Assembly: GCA_014529385.2 (NCBI GenBank)
Contig: CM043957.1
Coordinates: 71,507,003 to 71,571,002, forward strand
Length of the DNA stretch: 64,000 nt
Reading direction: 5' to 3'
Source of the DNA: Adiantum capillus-veneris
Lineage: Eukaryota > Streptophyta > Polypodiopsida > Polypodiales > Pteridaceae
Shown here: piece by piece, positions 47,880 to 58,390 of the stretch
How the letters are laid out: each line of letters opens with the position of its first letter
How positions within the stretch are numbered: position 1 is the stretch's first letter
Made by a program: the position numbers and the translations under genes
Notes under the pieces: model-generated
Told to the model about the DNA's origin: nothing
Database searches by the model: none
What the model saw: only the letters and a program-made list of their open reading frames with translations

Positions 47880-48330
47880 TCATAGCTACAACACATATGG
47901 AAGCTTTCCATAGCTGCTCACATTCTACACACACACACTCCCTCTCTCTACGTGCTTTCCCATTTTCATCTACACCTCCATTGTCCTCTCTCCCCAAGAT
48001 CTCCATGGCTGCAGCACTTGTGGAGACTTTACCAAGCACCTCTTCTACCCTTTCTTCTACCACTTCATAGCCCATCATCTACACGCTATCCATGGCTATG
48101 GCTATGGCTGCAGCACGTATGGAAGCTTTCCATAGCTGCTCACAATCTAAACACACATTCTCTCTCTACGTGCTTTCCCATTTTCTTCTACACTTGCATT
48201 GTCCTCTCTTCCCAAGATCTCCATGACTGCAACACTTGTGGAGACTTTACCAAGCACCTCTTCTACCCTTTATTGTACCACTCATAGCCCATCATCTACA
48301 AGCTATCCATGGCTATGGCTGCAGTATTGG
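47880..48330. repeat. ~222-bp tandem repeat, about two copies
   Basis: GGAAGCTTTCCATAGCTGCT recurs at 47899 and 48121; TGTGGAGACTTTACCAAGCA and CTATCCATGGCTATGG also recur once per unit. A third partial unit starts near 48302. Open frames here only reflect the repeat. Confidence 0.88.
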
Positions 48331-48888
48331 GGTAAACTTCTCCGACCCTCTTTTACCCTTTCAGGTACATCTTCTTAGCTCATCATCTCCAAGATTCCCA
48401 TGGTTGGAGCACCTACAAAAACTCTATCAACCACCTCTTGGCTCCTTGCCATGGCTGCAGTATTGCACTCCAAGGTTCTCCATTGAAGGTTTAATCCTCT
48501 GTATCTCCCTCTCTCCAAAAAAATTTACTTCTTCCTCCTCCATCTCTAGCTCATTCAAAACCACCGTCAAACCCTCTTAATGTAGCCCCTTCCTCTTTGT
48601 AGCAATGTCAAACTCTACTACTCACAAGAAGCCAAAAGATGAGGTAGAAAGGTTTGTCTTTGTGCACGTATGTTGCACGTGTCAATGCAAGGAACTTACC
48701 AATACACAGATGGCGAGCCAAAGATGGCTCCAAGCACGCAACTAGCCTAAACTAGTAATCTCAAAGAAGAAGATGATGTGTCACTCACCGCTCTACGCTT
48801 GCTGTCGTGGAGGATTCCTCGCCACGAAGAAGAGGGAGACGCCGCTACGCCGCGCTCAACCACCTCGCCGCTGTCGTGCCGCCGCAAT

Positions 48889-48889
<1 letters not shown>
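48331..48889. other. No gene seen
   Basis: Pyrimidine-rich to about 48580, then unrecognised sequence. Confidence 0.45.
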
Positions 48890-48960
<71 letters not shown>

Positions 48961-49044
48961 ACACACACACACAAGGAGATGAAGAAGAAGAAGATGGAGA
49001 TGGAGCAAGAGCACTCTTCAATTTCAAAAATGAGAGAATGAGTG

Positions 49045-49109
<65 letters not shown>

Positions 49110-49197
49110 CACACACACACACAAAGACATGAAGAAGAAGAAGATGGAGATGGAGCAAGAGCACTCTTCAATTTCATAAATGAGAAAATGAGTGAAT
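48890..49197. repeat. Duplicated 150-bp unit with (TC)n(AC)n microsatellites
   Basis: TC 48890-48956 plus AC to 48973, then GAAGAAGAAGAAGATGGAG (48981); TC 49047-49106 plus AC to 49123, then the same GAAGAAG block at 49131. The two 3' blocks differ at only a few bases. Confidence 0.95.
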
Positions 49198-50772
49198 TTT
49201 AGGTTTAGTTGACTTTTATATGAGCTCACCCCATTCACACTTGGGAGCCCATGCTTGGCCAACTAATCCCTTGAATATTCCAGTTAGAGTGCACCTCTCA
49301 TCGGCGATCACTCTTACCCTTTCCCTATCGGACCGACAAGCCCGATACCTCACTCTACCAAATAAATAATACGGCGTGCGTCTTAGGTGATAGGAATGTG
49401 CGTGAGGGTTAACATGCCCCCCCCTTCCTGATGTAGATTCCGTCCTCGGAAGCTATTGAGTTGAAGCTCATTCGTCGAGGTGGAAGAGCATTTGAGATGA
49501 ATGTCCTTAGCCTTCACTACAAAATCAAACAACATTAGCATAGTAATTGCATTCTCATATATAATTAAAAAGCATATGCAGTTGTAGGCAGACAATTTGA
49601 TTGGTAACAAAATTTTAAACCATTTGTCAGCAAATAAACATTAAATTGCAATATAATCAAACACATAAACAGTTGTAAAGATAAAAACATTAACAAGTCT
49701 GGGGTCACTAATTTAACAATCGAAAGGCAGTAAAGATCGACTATTAATGCCATGGGCAAGCTTCTCAATTTTCTCTGGTCAATTAAGTTGTTTAATCACG
49801 AGAGCCAAGTATTTCATGTCCGAGGGCTAACTAGAGGCTATACCTAGAAGACCTTGTAGTTAAGCTACGATAAAAGGAATTTCTCATGAAATCATTGCCT
49901 AACTGATTACCTTTTCTTTGACCCCCCAAAGTCTTTTCACATGGATTCAATTTTGATGTGCATGCTTATTTTGTATGCCTTGGGTTTTTTGCTTTTCAAG
50001 GAAAAGCGCCCACACTGGGAACCTCTAGGGCTCTACTACCATAGGCGATACATGTGAGTGAAGTACCAAATCAAGCTGAGATTTCTCTTCCAGCTTAAGA
50101 TTTTACATTGTGGCACTTTGATTTTTATTTTTTATTTTTTTTGTACGTTTTCAGCATTTTAATTTTGTAACTTTGGGGGGTCATATAACATTGTTACCCT
50201 TCCCAGGCTTATCACACTAGTAAACTCCCTTTATAATACTTAAGCTAAAGGTCAATATGGACTAAGCCCACTAGAAAGCCCTAGTACATTTCACACAATG
50301 CTGCCTAAATCGGATTAAGAACCTAAGTAACCATTGATTATTAGGAAGGCATTCCCCATGGTATTAAGAGAAGATCTCTAACGCCTAGCTTGAACAAACT
50401 AGCTTAGTCAGACTGCTTGATTTTTAAACCTAGACAAGTGATTATGACAAAAAATTACATTGAATTTAATGTTTGATACTAAGAAAATGTGTTGAATATT
50501 ATGCTACCAATCACAATTAAAGCAAAAAAACATGGATGCAAAAAGATAAGGGGCAATGCTAATGGGCAAGAAACACCTGTTTGTGTTGATGGTCGTGCTT
50601 GATTTGAAGTCTGAAGGAGAGAAAGATTCCATGAAGGTCCAAATCCTAACAACAGCAACACGTTTCTGTACACACTAGGAAACACAAAGAATACCTACCT
50701 CTAGGAGGCACATCAGTGGGAAAAGGTACCAACAATTATTGAACACGACAAAAAAAACTAAGGAACCCTAAT
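49198..50772. other. No confident gene; possible gypsy end at 49383-49560
   Basis: On the minus strand a basic/acidic tail (ELQLNSFRGRNLHQEGGG) is followed by a purine tract and TGTTAACCCTCACG at about 49412, which could be the end of a gypsy pol and start of an LTR. Evidence is thin. The rest is AT-rich and featureless. Confidence 0.35.
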
Positions 50773-51252
50773 CTAATTATTTGCACTCCCCCTAGAGAGC
50801 CAAGGGAATAGGATATTGTAGCGATTGGGGGGAAACCGTAAAGCTAAACCCCTATCGTCGTGAAAAACAAAGTCATCATCCGTGAGACCATATGTGCCAT
50901 CCGTATAATCATGTAAATCTTCTTCATCATCAGAGGCACCAATGTTTACTAAGAAGGTCACTAGATGCCTATAGTCATCTTGGTCAAAAGGATAGCCTTG
51001 TGCAATGGGAAATACACTCTCTACTAAGTATGGATCAGTCGTGGTCAAGAAACGTATCAGCCATTCTAACTCCTCGAAATTCCTCTCACATGCTAGCGTA
51101 CCTACCAAATCCCATTCACAAGCAAGCACCGGAAAGACCATGTGAAACATTTGTGAAAAGTAACGAGGGTACCTCTCACCCAAGGCAGGAGTGGATGACT
51201 CTACCCTACTAGCCATATATGTACACACAAATAGATGATGGTTAGAGTGCAA
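50773..51252 (-). CDS. Hypothetical acidic protein, 159 aa
   Basis: An uninterrupted frame in a region where nearly all frames are broken. The real start may be the second Met (MASRVESSTPALG, near 51216). It has a hydrophobic/aromatic middle (YFSQMFHMVFPVLACEWDL), FEELEWLIRFLTTTDPYLVE, then a very acidic stretch (GASDDEEDLHDYTDG). It lies 180 bp beyond the E3 purine tract, so it may sit in E3's 3' part or LTR. No family recognised. Confidence 0.35.
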   Translation of the reverse strand: MHSNHHLFVCTYMASRVESSTPALGERYPRYFSQMFHMVFPVLACEWDLVGTLACERNFEELEWLIRFLTTTDPYLVESVFPIAQGYPFDQDDYRHLVTFLVNIGASDDEEDLHDYTDGTYGLTDDDFVFHDDRGLALRFPPNRYNILFPWLSRGSANN

Positions 51253-51429
51253 ATATTACAAGGGTGTCGCGTTCTTGTGCATAATGTGTTTTTATGATTT
51301 TGTGTTATGGCTCTTGCTCTTTTACTTTTTTATCTTGTTTTTGTGAGTATAAGGCTATATAAATTCCCTAAGACTGGAGATTGAGAGGTCAGGGAGGAAG
51401 GTTGAGAGGGAAGCAAGTGAATGATGGAT
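51253..51429. other. No gene seen
   Basis: AT-rich; may be part of E3's 3' LTR. Confidence 0.4.
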
Positions 51430-51601
51430 ATCAGCAAACACTCCCCCCTTCCTTGGGTAGATCATACCTTTTGGAATGATGTCATCCCCCTTTGAAACCA
51501 GTTGTTCCAAGTTGTTATATGTGAAGGCTTTAACCAATAGTTTTCGACCGCCCTATGCGTTTCATCTAGTTGCAAGGGTGGTAAGGTACTCTCCCATGAT
51601 T

Positions 51602-52699
51602 TTATTTGCAACATTGTTGTAGGTGGTGAACTTCGGGAGGTGCAAACTCTTTCTTGCTTGTATGGATATGTAAAATGGTAGATGGAGGTTGTGTCGAAGC
51701 TTCTATTTCCGTATAGGAATCACACAAAGAGCAAGAAGCTTCATTTGATTTCTCTGTTCCTGAGCTAGGTGGAACAAATCGTTCTTTCTTTGGTACCCAA
51801 ACTAGCTCTGGAGCAGGTGTGTAGCATTCCGTGATTTTTTTCTTTCCGCGATCTTCAATTTGTTTTGGAGCCACAGGATTGAGCTCACATGGGCCCGGTG
51901 ACAAGTAAGAGCACAATTTACGTTTTGGCACCCAGATTTGATCATTTCCTTCATAGTAGCCTTGGGCTTCCAATAGTCTTTTAGGAATCCAACGCAACGT
52001 TTCTTTACATTTCTTGGGACGAATGGGACGTCTCTTACCAGGCTCCTATCTTTTAGCACTATTTATGGTCGCTAAAGAAGCTTTAGGGACCCACTTGTAT
52101 ATTTTCTTTGTTATATTGGGATGGGTCTTGTGTGTCTCAAGCTTTATTTCAACTACATCAGTTGAAGCTCTAGAGACTTGGGCTATGGGGACATATGGTT
52201 CAACCTCTTGGACATGCAATGTTTTGGGTTTTATTTCCTTAAAAGGCAATATCTCAGGGACTATGGCTTGAGTGGCAGGGCTAAGAGTTGGTTTCTGTGT
52301 TGTGACACCCCCTGTCTCCCAATCAATAGTGCATTTGGTGGCTATCATCCACGTGCGTCCTAGGTTTACATTACACTCCATAGTTCCAACAGGCATGACC
52401 AAAAAGTCTTGAGCTACAAACCCATTGTCATAACTGACAGAAGTGTGACAGATTCCAAAAATCGAAGTTTTTTTCTTGTTGACACCCTTGACTTGGATAT
52501 TACTCTCAGATAGAAGTGGCTTCCCTAATTGACACCACACCCATATGATAGCAGATTATATTTAGCACCTGTGTCCAATAAGGCGTTATATAGCACTTTT
52601 CCATACATGATGTTTAGCTCAATAGGGTATCGTAAAGGTGTGTCAGAGTCCAACCAATCCTCGTCGATTTCAACGTGGAATGCATGTGTGACTCCAAGA
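51602..52699 (-). pseudogene. E3 post-integrase retropepsin-like domain with W-[VI]-P-K repeats
   Basis: Continues in frame from integrase: PIELNIMYGKVLYNALLDTG (Asp codon complement 52573-52575), AKYNLLSYG, a shift near 52540, then GFVAQDFLVMPVGTMECNVN and LGRTWMIATKCTIDWETGG, again the Asp-Thr-Gly ... LGxxW layout. Four motifs follow: KWVPK (Trp 52091), RWIPK (51989), IWVPK (51932) and VWVPK (51797). The C-terminus is frameshifted. It matches E1 and E2 in order but little in sequence, which suggests long conservation. Confidence 0.75.
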
Positions 52700-53266
52700 T
52701 TAGCCTCTCGTTTCCATCTTATGCGTTGTTGTCGCTCCTTAGCCTCAGCTTGAGCTTGTATCTTCTTCGATTCTATTTGTGCCTTGGCTGCCTTTTTTGT
52801 ATGTATGGCACGTAGCTCCTCTTGGCTTAAAGGATCATAGTATCTTTTAAATTTGCTCCCATTGAGGAATCCAATGGTTTCAACTCCATCAAGAGTCTCC
52901 ACACGAATGGTTCCTTGTGGGGTGATCTCACATACTCTATATGGTCTTTTTCCCGCATATTTCAACTTTTTCTTTTTGTTACGCACTCCATACATAAGGA
53001 CTTTATCACCAACATTGATATCTTTGTTCTTTACATGACGGTCAAACCATTTCTTCCTCCTATCTTTCTCCACAAGTGTATTTTGCACAACTAATTGCCT
53101 CTCTTTATCTAACCTTTCAAGGATATATAATCGCTCAACTAAGGGGTAACCATCCCAACCTTCTTGAGAAGCTACTCAAAGACTAGGAACAACAAACTCC
53201 CATGGCATAACCGCTTCTTGGCCATATACCATCTTGCATGGTGTGCAGTTAATGGCAACTTTGTAC
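52700..53266 (-). pseudogene. E3 integrase C-terminal part
   Basis: YKVAINCTPCKMVYGQEAVM (from 53266 downward), one TGA in PSL-stop-VA, then FDRHVKNKDINVGDKVLMYG, GKRPYRVCEITPQGTIRVET and a NGSKFKRYYDP end. It is the core end and C-terminal barrel. The first half of this exon-like segment, ending DWDLKLTLFLWAYHSV, lies at 63918-64000. Confidence 0.85.
53262..53266. repeat. E4 target-site duplication, left
   Basis: TGTAC; matching copy at 63913-63917. Confidence 0.9.
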
Positions 53267-53492
53267 TGTTGGAATTAGGGTTGTAGAGAAACGCACACAG
53301 CTTGGAGAAGACAAAGGAAGCTCAAGGCACACAATAGAGAGTGTGTTTCTTAGTATGCAATGGAAAGATGGATAGCCCTAGAGTGATGGGCGTATGTACA
53401 ATGCACGGGGGAAAAAAACCTCCTAAAGAGGGAAAAAATGCCCCGGCAGTCCTAGTGTGTTCACACATCACTACCACATGTATATGGTAACA
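53267..53492 (-). repeat. E4 3' LTR, 226 bp
   Basis: TGTTGGAATTAGGG...GGTAACA on the plus strand. A purine tract (CCAGGGGGGTTT on the minus strand, 53493-53506) precedes it in element orientation. Confidence 0.95.
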
Positions 53493-53567
53493 AAACCCCC
53501 CTGGAGTGATGCGGTGAACGAGAGCTGGCACATGAGTAAAGGGAAGTGCCATGCCCTGAGGACAGGA

Positions 53568-55069
53568 TCAGTCCACAAAGGGGAGTAAGCCCAAAGCTTT
53601 GCGGAAAGCTTCAAGCTTCTCACGAGACAATGCCTTTCTGAAAAGATCTGCAAGGTTGTCCTGTGTTGGCACATAAGCCAAGCTGATCTCTCCTGCTGAG
53701 AGCCTCTCCCTGACATGGTGGTAATGCACCTCAATGTGCTTTGTGCGAGCATGAAAAACTGGGTTCCTCGCAACTGCCAATGCGCTCTGACTGTCAGTGT
53801 AGATAGTGTTGGCAGTGTCCTGTCCAACACCCAAATCAGCCATAAGGCGTCTGAGCCATACACACTCAATTGTAGCTGTGAAGACTTCCCTGTACTCAGC
53901 CTCACAACTCGAAGTGGCCACAGTAGGTTGCTTCTTGCTCGACCATGATATACATGAAGTGCCAAGCATGAAACAAAAACCACTTGTGGACACTCGCGTG
54001 TCAAAACAACCAGCCCAATCTGAGTCCGAAAAAGCATGTAAATCTGGCGACAATGATCCCCCCTTGGATAAAACAAGCCAAGATGTAAAGTGCCACTAAG
54101 GTAGTGAAAAATCCTCTTGACAGCCTGCCAATGCTTAGACCGTGGGCTATGCATAAATCTGCTGACCTGTGAGACTGCAAACTGAATATCCGGCCTCGTG
54201 TTGCATACATAAATGAAGCAGCCAACAGCAGTTTGGTAAAGAGTGACATCAGCAGGATCACCAGCATCATGTAGACTCAACTTCAAACCTGTTTCCATGG
54301 GAGTGGCAATAGGTTTGCAATCCTCAAGTCCAAACTTACATAGCAATGTCTCTATGTAACTTTTCTGACACAAGGCAATACCACCATCACACTACTTAAA
54401 CTGTATACCCAAATAATGATGCAACAACCCCAAATCTTTCATCTTGAAAGTAGCATTCAAATCAGCCTTAAATTCAGCAATATGTCTCTCATTTGGTCCA
54501 GTGATCAGCAAATCATCAACATAAAGAACCACAATGAGAAGTACATCACCCTCACGCTTTACATACGATGTGCTTTCTGTTGGACTGTTACGAAAGCCTT
54601 GTTTGACCAAATGAGTGTCAGCTTTCTCATACCAAGCACGAGGAGATTGCTTCAACCCATACAAAGCCTTGTTACATTTGCACACTTTGTCCTCTTGTCC
54701 TTTTATGACAAAACCGCGAGGCTGCGTTACATAAACTTCCTCAAATATGTCACCATTCAAGAAAGCAGTAACAATGTCTGATTGATGTACATCCCAACCA
54801 AAATGAGCTGCCAATGCACATAGAAAACGTACAGTAATCATACGACAAGTGGGAGCAAAAGTCTCTTCATAGTCTATGCCTTTTTGCTGTGCATAACCTT
54901 TTGCAACAAGTCAAGCCTTATGGCGATCGATCTCACCATCCAGCTTGCGTTTCAACTTGTAAACCCACTTCGTACCAATGGCCCTTTTGCCAGGAGGCAA
55001 ATCACATAAAGTCCATGTGTCATTTTCTATAAGTGCATCATATTCTGATTGCATGGCAGCCATCCAATT
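53568..55069 (-). pseudogene. E4 copia reverse transcriptase and RNase H
   Basis: GKRAIGTKWVYK region, a TGA at 54911, then MITVRFLCALAAHFGWDVHQ, KALYGLKQSPRAWYEKAD, the catalytic VLYVDDLLITG, MKDLGLLHHYLGIQF and a stop at 54392. TPMETGLKLS and NTRPDIQFAVSQVSRFMHSP follow in the same frame. A frameshift near 54075 leads to RNase H: SDSDWAGCFDTRVSTSGFCF, SSCEAEYREV, YTDSQSALAVARNPVFHART. Confidence 0.93.
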
Positions 55070-56308
55070 TTATGAATTCTGTGCTTCATCAAAAGACAGG
55101 GGCTCCTCAACATCATGTAAACTAGACACAGCCAAAGCATAACAATCTGATGCATAAGATGCATGGCGAGAGCCTGAACGAGTACGACTAGACAAAGGTG
55201 CATCCAATTTACTATCACGCAAAGTGTGCACCAGCCATTTTGGCATACCTCTAGCCTGCTCATTTTCAGCCCTTTCCTCATCAAGTACATCATGTACATC
55301 TGCATCAGTAATAGGCTGATCTAAAACATTTTCAGAAACCCCCATAGGCTGTACATTTGCCTCATTGGAACTTACATTCGTATTTCCACCACTGAAAAGA
55401 GGCAACAAAGTGTCATAAATGTCCTGTGAGCTTACATTACTATCTCTACTACATGACAGCAAGGGCTGAACAGAATCTTCCACAAACACTACATCCCGAG
55501 AAACCAGAATACGTTTTGTTTGCGGATGATACAACCTGTAACCTTTGCTTTCAGCACTACAACCAACAAAAATACATTTGACAGCCTTATCATCCAATTT
55601 TATGTGCTGCACTTGTGGCACCAAAGCATATGCCAAACAGCCAAAAACACACATGTGCTCAATAGAAGGTTTTCTATCATGCCATGCTTCATATGGAGTA
55701 ATAGACTGCAAAGCTTTCATAGGACACCTGTTAAGTACATAAGTGGCACACATAATGGCCTCAAGCCAAAAAGAATGCGGCAAAGCTTGACTTTTGACCA
55801 TACATCGTGCCATTTCCGTCAGTGACTTGTTTTTCCTCTCAGCAACACCATTTTGCTGAGGTGTATAAGGCACTGTACATTGGTGTTTTATCCCACGACT
55901 AGCCAGAAATGCATTAAATTCATGAGACATATACTCCCGCCCTCGATCGGAACAGAGGGTGCCCATAGTACATTTCGAGACATTTTCAGCCATAGCCAGA
56001 AATTGTTTGAAGCACATAAAAACATCGGACTTCGCTTTAAGCGGAAATACCCATGCATGCCTGGAGTAATCATCAATGAAAGACACGAAGTACAGGTAAT
56101 TGCCCAAGGACGGAGTTTGCATGGGCCCACAAACATCATTATGCACAAGCTGCAACCTGCATGTGGCCCGAACTGAACCATCCTTTGGAAATTTAGAACG
56201 CTGCATCTTACCCAAAATACAGCCTTCACAAACATGTTTGACAGGTGCTTCAAGAGGCGGCAAAGAAGCAACCATATCAGATTTCTGCAAACGCAGCAAA
56301 CTAGCAAA
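55070..56308 (-). pseudogene. E4 copia integrase
   Basis: Continues after E5 with FASLLRLQKSD and CEGCILGKMQRSKFP (zinc Cys pair), then VHNDVCGPMQTPSLGNYLYF, SFIDDYSRHAWVFPLK, LCSDRGREYMSHEF, PYTPQQNGVAERKN: the DDE core. KPSIEHMCVFGCLAYALVP and DDKAVKCIFVGCS follow. One continuous 410-codon frame to a TAA at 55070. Confidence 0.93.
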
Positions 56309-56313
56309 ATTCA

Positions 56314-56505
56314 TGTTGGGGTATAAAGCCCAATGTGGTCGCCCAGGTAAGTGGGCGGGCCGCCAGGTATGTACACATATTCTTTTGTAAAAACCTAATA
56401 TGAACTCACTATGCTCTACACATTACAGTAGAGCGAGTTCACCATATCGTCGTGCTCTTCTTCTCTCACTCTCTCTCGCATCGCACTTCCGCTCGTACTC
56501 CTTCA
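56314..56505 (+). repeat. E5 5' LTR, 192 bp
   Basis: TGTTGGGGTATAAAGCCCAA...GTACTCCTTCA. A TATAAA near its start may be the promoter. Confidence 0.95.
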
Positions 56506-56507
56506 AC

Positions 56508-56519
56508 TGGTATCAGAGC
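56508..56519 (+). promoter_or_regulatory. E5 primer binding site
   Basis: TGGTATCAGAGC two bases after the LTR end; complementary to initiator Met tRNA. Confidence 0.95.
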
Positions 56520-57541
56520 TCAAATCGAGGCTCGGGGCAGCACTGCAGGAGGCTAGAGTCACCAGCTCAGATTGGAGTGAAATTCGATAGGCAAAGACAC
56601 GGCCCCAAATCCTGTGGGCAAGCCCAAAGGGCTCGGTGTTCTCAGAATATCATTCTGAGGTCATCTCGGCCACCGTTCGGCTTCGAAAAAGGTCTGCGCA
56701 GGCCATTTTCGACTACGTGGTCTCAGCGGGTGCAGATCCGACTCTGCAAATTTAGGGTTTTCGGCCTACGACTGCAGGTGCTGAGGATATCGACACTCCC
56801 AGAGTGTTGATTTGTGGCTGTCTTGACATCCATTTGGATGGCTCACAGTTCTTGGAGGCGTGTCACATACGACACGGGCGCATCTACACACAGACTGTAG
56901 GCGACATCCACTAGTTCATCAGGTAGCTTGTGTTTGCTGCTTGATATTCCAGATTTCATCCTGACATTGCAGGTACTTCCACATGGGATGTATTGTCAGA
57001 GATGGTGTATGTCTGTTGAGGGTTTGTTGGCTGTGAGTCACGCAGCAAACAACCGCCGCACCGGTTACAGCATACAGTGGGAAATTTGTGGATGTATGAC
57101 TTTGTGGGAAGTCTATGTACTATCAGATTTACTGCAGCCTTTGTTGAGGGTCGAGTGAGGTTTTATTGAGCTGGGGGATTCTCGAATGTTAAGATCCTTT
57201 TGGTGATACAGGTCTTGGAGCGATCCCTCGAGCACCCTTAGATAGGCAGCTAGGATGTATTGACTGTGAGTTAGACAGTTGGGATTGCATCTTTGCTTTA
57301 CTCCGTTGAGGCATTGTCACAGTCTATGCTTACACGACAGTGACAGGACAGTGAGGGACAGTATAGGTGCAAGACAGGTTTACCCGCAGCTTACAGTTAC
57401 AAAGGAGACTCTGCCAAAATTTATGCAGAATCTAAAGCTTTTTTGGTTCATTTGACAGGTTGATATTGGTTCAGAGGTCAGTTTACAGGGGAAACTCTGC
57501 CGAATTTTTCCCAGGAAAGTAAACCACTGTGAAGCGTAGCT
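56520..57541 (+). other. E5 leader
   Basis: About 1 kb untranslated leader between primer site and gag start; only chance frames. Confidence 0.7.
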
Positions 57542-58390
57542 ATGGCTGGATCATAGGACACTGCTCTTTACAATATCAAGAAGCTGGATGGAACCAATTT
57601 CCCATTGTGGAAGAAGCAGATTTGGCACGTGTTGGTACAAAAGAAGCAGATAAAACCTATAAAGCTCAAAGGGATAAAACCAGAAGATATGGACGAAGAT
57701 GAATGGAGCGAAATGGATGAATTGGCACTTTCTACCATTATGCTGACTTTGGCAGAAAGTGTTTACTTCAATGTAGCAGACGAGATGTCGGCTTATCAAG
57801 CATGGTTAAAGCTGAGTGATCTTTATGAGAAGCAGAGTGCAGCTTCACAGGTATACTGGCTTAAGAAGCTTGTTGACTTGAAGATGAAAGAAGGGACACC
57901 TATGTCCAATCATCTGAATGAATTCAACACAATCTATAGTCAGTTGTCAGCTCAAGGTGTCAAGTTTGATGAACCTGTTAGAGCTATGTTCCTGTTGATC
58001 ACATTGCCGGAAAGTTGGGACACTTTTCGCACAGCTTTGAGTAATTCTGCACCTCCAGATGGTTTGAACATAGCAGGTGTAGAAGGAAGTCTGCTTACTA
58101 AAGAAACCAATAGAAAGACAATGGAAAAAGGCAAAGGAACAGCCTTAGTTGTTAGGGGAAGGACCAAAGAAAAGTACAAAGGTGGAAAGAGGAATCAGTC
58201 TCGTAGCAAGTCCCGCAGTGCTAAAGGCAAGAGTGACATAGAATGCTACCATTCTGGCAAGAAGGGTCACATGAAAAGAGACTGCAGAGAATGGAAAGCA
58301 GAAAAAGGCAAAGAGAAAGCTGAAGACCATGGTGAGAAGAAAAAGTCCTCAGTGAAGATTCAAGAAATAAATGTGACAAACACTGTTGCA
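57542..58390 (+). pseudogene. E5 copia gag
   Basis: ATG at 57542 gives MAGS, then a TAG (57554-57556), then the continuous frame with KKLDGTNFPLWKKQIWHVLV, AYQAWLKLSDLYEKQSA, LNEFNTIYSQLSAQG and LLITLPESWDTFRTALS, typical gag. The zinc knuckle reads CYHSGKKGHMKRDC, so its second Cys is Ser. A basic Arg/Ser/Lys stretch precedes it. Confidence 0.9.

Larger units (their letters stand above)
51430..53266 (-). mobile_element. E3: Ty3/gypsy fragment (integrase end and post-integrase ORF), split by E4
   Basis: Minus-strand gypsy element related to E1/E2 but clearly a different lineage. The integrase part continues at 63913-64000 on the other side of E4; removing E4 and one TGTAC copy restores a continuous reading frame. 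On the left, after the post-integrase ORF, a purine tract AAGGAAGGGGGGAG followed by TGTTTGCTG (about 51430-51445, minus) may be the 3' polypurine tract and LTR start. Confidence 0.85.

Noticed and set aside
47952-48580. Two ~110-codon frames
   Set aside because: They lie in the 222-bp tandem repeat, are compositionally pyrimidine-rich and show no recognised similarity.
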